Below are positions 6,312-7,115 of a DNA stretch of 7,115 nt, in pieces. The stretch lies in contig CANGVZ010000107.1 in assembly GCA_947457285.1 (NCBI GenBank), positions 1-7,115 of the forward strand. Direction: 5' to 3'. This stretch comes from Flavobacteriales bacterium. GTDB taxonomy: Bacteria > Bacteroidota > Bacteroidia > Flavobacteriales_D > Sanyastnellaceae. Each line of letters begins with the position of its first letter. The stretch's first letter is position 1. The position numbers and the translations under genes were made by a program. The notes below the pieces were generated by a model that had not been told where the DNA came from, searched no databases, and was given only the letters and a program-made list of their open reading frames with translations.

Positions 6312-7115
6312 TCAAGCTAATTCGTTATCAAGCAAATTTACACCAGTATAATTTGAGGGAGTGATTGCCTTCAATTCTGCCTTCACCGCAGTATTTACAT
6401 CGAGCGTATCGATAAATAAATGAATATCGTTCTGAGATATTTCTGACTTTCCTCTCGTAAGCGCTTTCAATGCCTCATATGGCTGAGGATATTTTTCCCT
6501 TCTCAAAATAGTTTGAATCGCTTCCGCAACCACAGCCCAATTTGATTCGAGATCACGCACCAGTGCTGCTTGATTCAAATTCAGTTTACCCAATCCTTTT
6601 TCAATAGAATTAAGTGCAATAATAGTATGCGCCATTGGAACACCAATGTTTCGCAATACAGTGCTATCTGTGAGGTCACGTTGCAAACGACTGATTGGTA
6701 ATTTCGAAGAAAAGTGTTCGAAGAGAGCGTTTGCAACTCCGAGATTTCCTTCGGCATTTTCAAAATCGATTGGATTTACCTTGTGCGGCATTGCAGAAGA
6801 CCCTACTTCCCCTTCTTTAAGCTTTTGCTTGAAATAATCCATCGACACGTATGTCCACATATCACGACACAAATCCACAAGGATATTATTGGTGCGCTTG
6901 ATAGCGTCGAAAACCGCAGCCAGATTATCGTAGTGCTCAATCTGCGTGGTAAACTTTGATCGCTTCAATCCCAATTTTTCTGCTAAAAAAAGATTGGCAA
7001 ACTCTACCCAATCGATTGACGGATAAGCCACATGATGGGCGTTGAAATTACCTGTTGCACCGCCAAATTTGGCTGAATACGGAATCTCCTCGAGTCGGGT
7101 AAGCTGCTCATCCAA
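6312..7115 (-). CDS. purB: Adenylosuccinate lyase, C-terminal part (N-terminus beyond the right edge)
   Basis: The frame is open to base 7115 and gives 267 residues, about 190 short of the 456-residue E. coli enzyme, which it resembles closely as I remember it; the first codon, TTG, is an internal Leu. PurB acts twice in purine synthesis, releasing fumarate from SAICAR to give AICAR and from adenylosuccinate to give AMP. Visible family segments are GGATGNFNAH (18-27), FTTQIEHYDN (55-64), the fumarase/aspartase superfamily signature GSSAMPHKVNPIDFEN (105-120) on the active-site loop with the catalytic Ser, SKLPISRLQRDLTDSTVLRN (137-156), and the end segment LKALTRGK ... ITPSNYTG. The general acid His of the N-terminal half lies outside the window. 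No frameshift or lost motif is seen. It is upstream of the ABC exporter on the same strand, with a 4-bp gap. Confidence 0.96.
   Translation of the reverse strand: MDEQLTRLEEIPYSAKFGGATGNFNAHHVAYPSIDWVEFANLFLAEKLGLKRSKFTTQIEHYDNLAAVFDAIKRTNNILVDLCRDMWTYVSMDYFKQKLKEGEVGSSAMPHKVNPIDFENAEGNLGVANALFEHFSSKLPISRLQRDLTDSTVLRNIGVPMAHTIIALNSIEKGLGKLNLNQAALVRDLESNWAVVAEAIQTILRREKYPQPYEALKALTRGKSEISQNDIHLFIDTLDVNTAVKAELKAITPSNYTGVNLLDNELA

Noticed and set aside
7113..7115. TTG at the right edge as start of purB
   Set aside because: It aligns with the interior of adenylosuccinate lyase; about 190 N-terminal residues are expected beyond the edge.

Overview
The window looks like a chromosomal segment of a Bacteroidota bacterium, most likely from the Flavobacteriia (a Cryomorphaceae-like or related marine lineage is a guess). 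Three things point there: a DUF4249 lipoprotein, a very large secreted protein ending in the gliding-motility/type IX secretion type B C-terminal domain, and two perfect matches to the Bacteroidota -7 promoter box TAnnTTTG close to start codons that lack Shine-Dalgarno sequences.

Layout. Positions 1-945 (+) hold the 3' part of a DUF4249 lipoprotein gene; its lipobox is visible at the left edge. A 49-bp gap with a -7 box leads into a small DUF983 zinc-ribbon membrane protein (995-1414, +). A 72-bp gap follows, holding a tandem 11-bp repeat and a palindrome wrapped around a -7 box. It precedes the largest gene (1487-4492, +), a 1001-residue secreted protein with signal peptide, lamin-tail domain, PKD domain, eight Ig-like repeats and a T9SS type B sorting domain. 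On the minus strand, convergent and abutting stop to stop, lies an ABC exporter (6307-4493). It follows after only 4 bp the C-terminal part of purB, adenylosuccinate lyase, which runs off the right edge.

How the genes relate. The left half is mostly cell-envelope or surface function (outer-membrane lipoprotein, inner-membrane zinc-ribbon protein, secreted multi-domain protein), but each of the two downstream plus-strand genes seems to have its own promoter, so they need not be one operon. The right half is probably a purB-ABC exporter transcription unit that joins a housekeeping purine gene to a lipid- or drug-type exporter. No gap exceeds 72 bp, so there are no long gene-free stretches. I see no RNA genes, insertion sequences, CRISPR arrays or phage genes.

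I do not see a clearly new multi-gene system. The most unusual signal is that the Ig-repeat stalk of the secreted protein contains no lysine, arginine or histidine over more than 600 consecutive residues.
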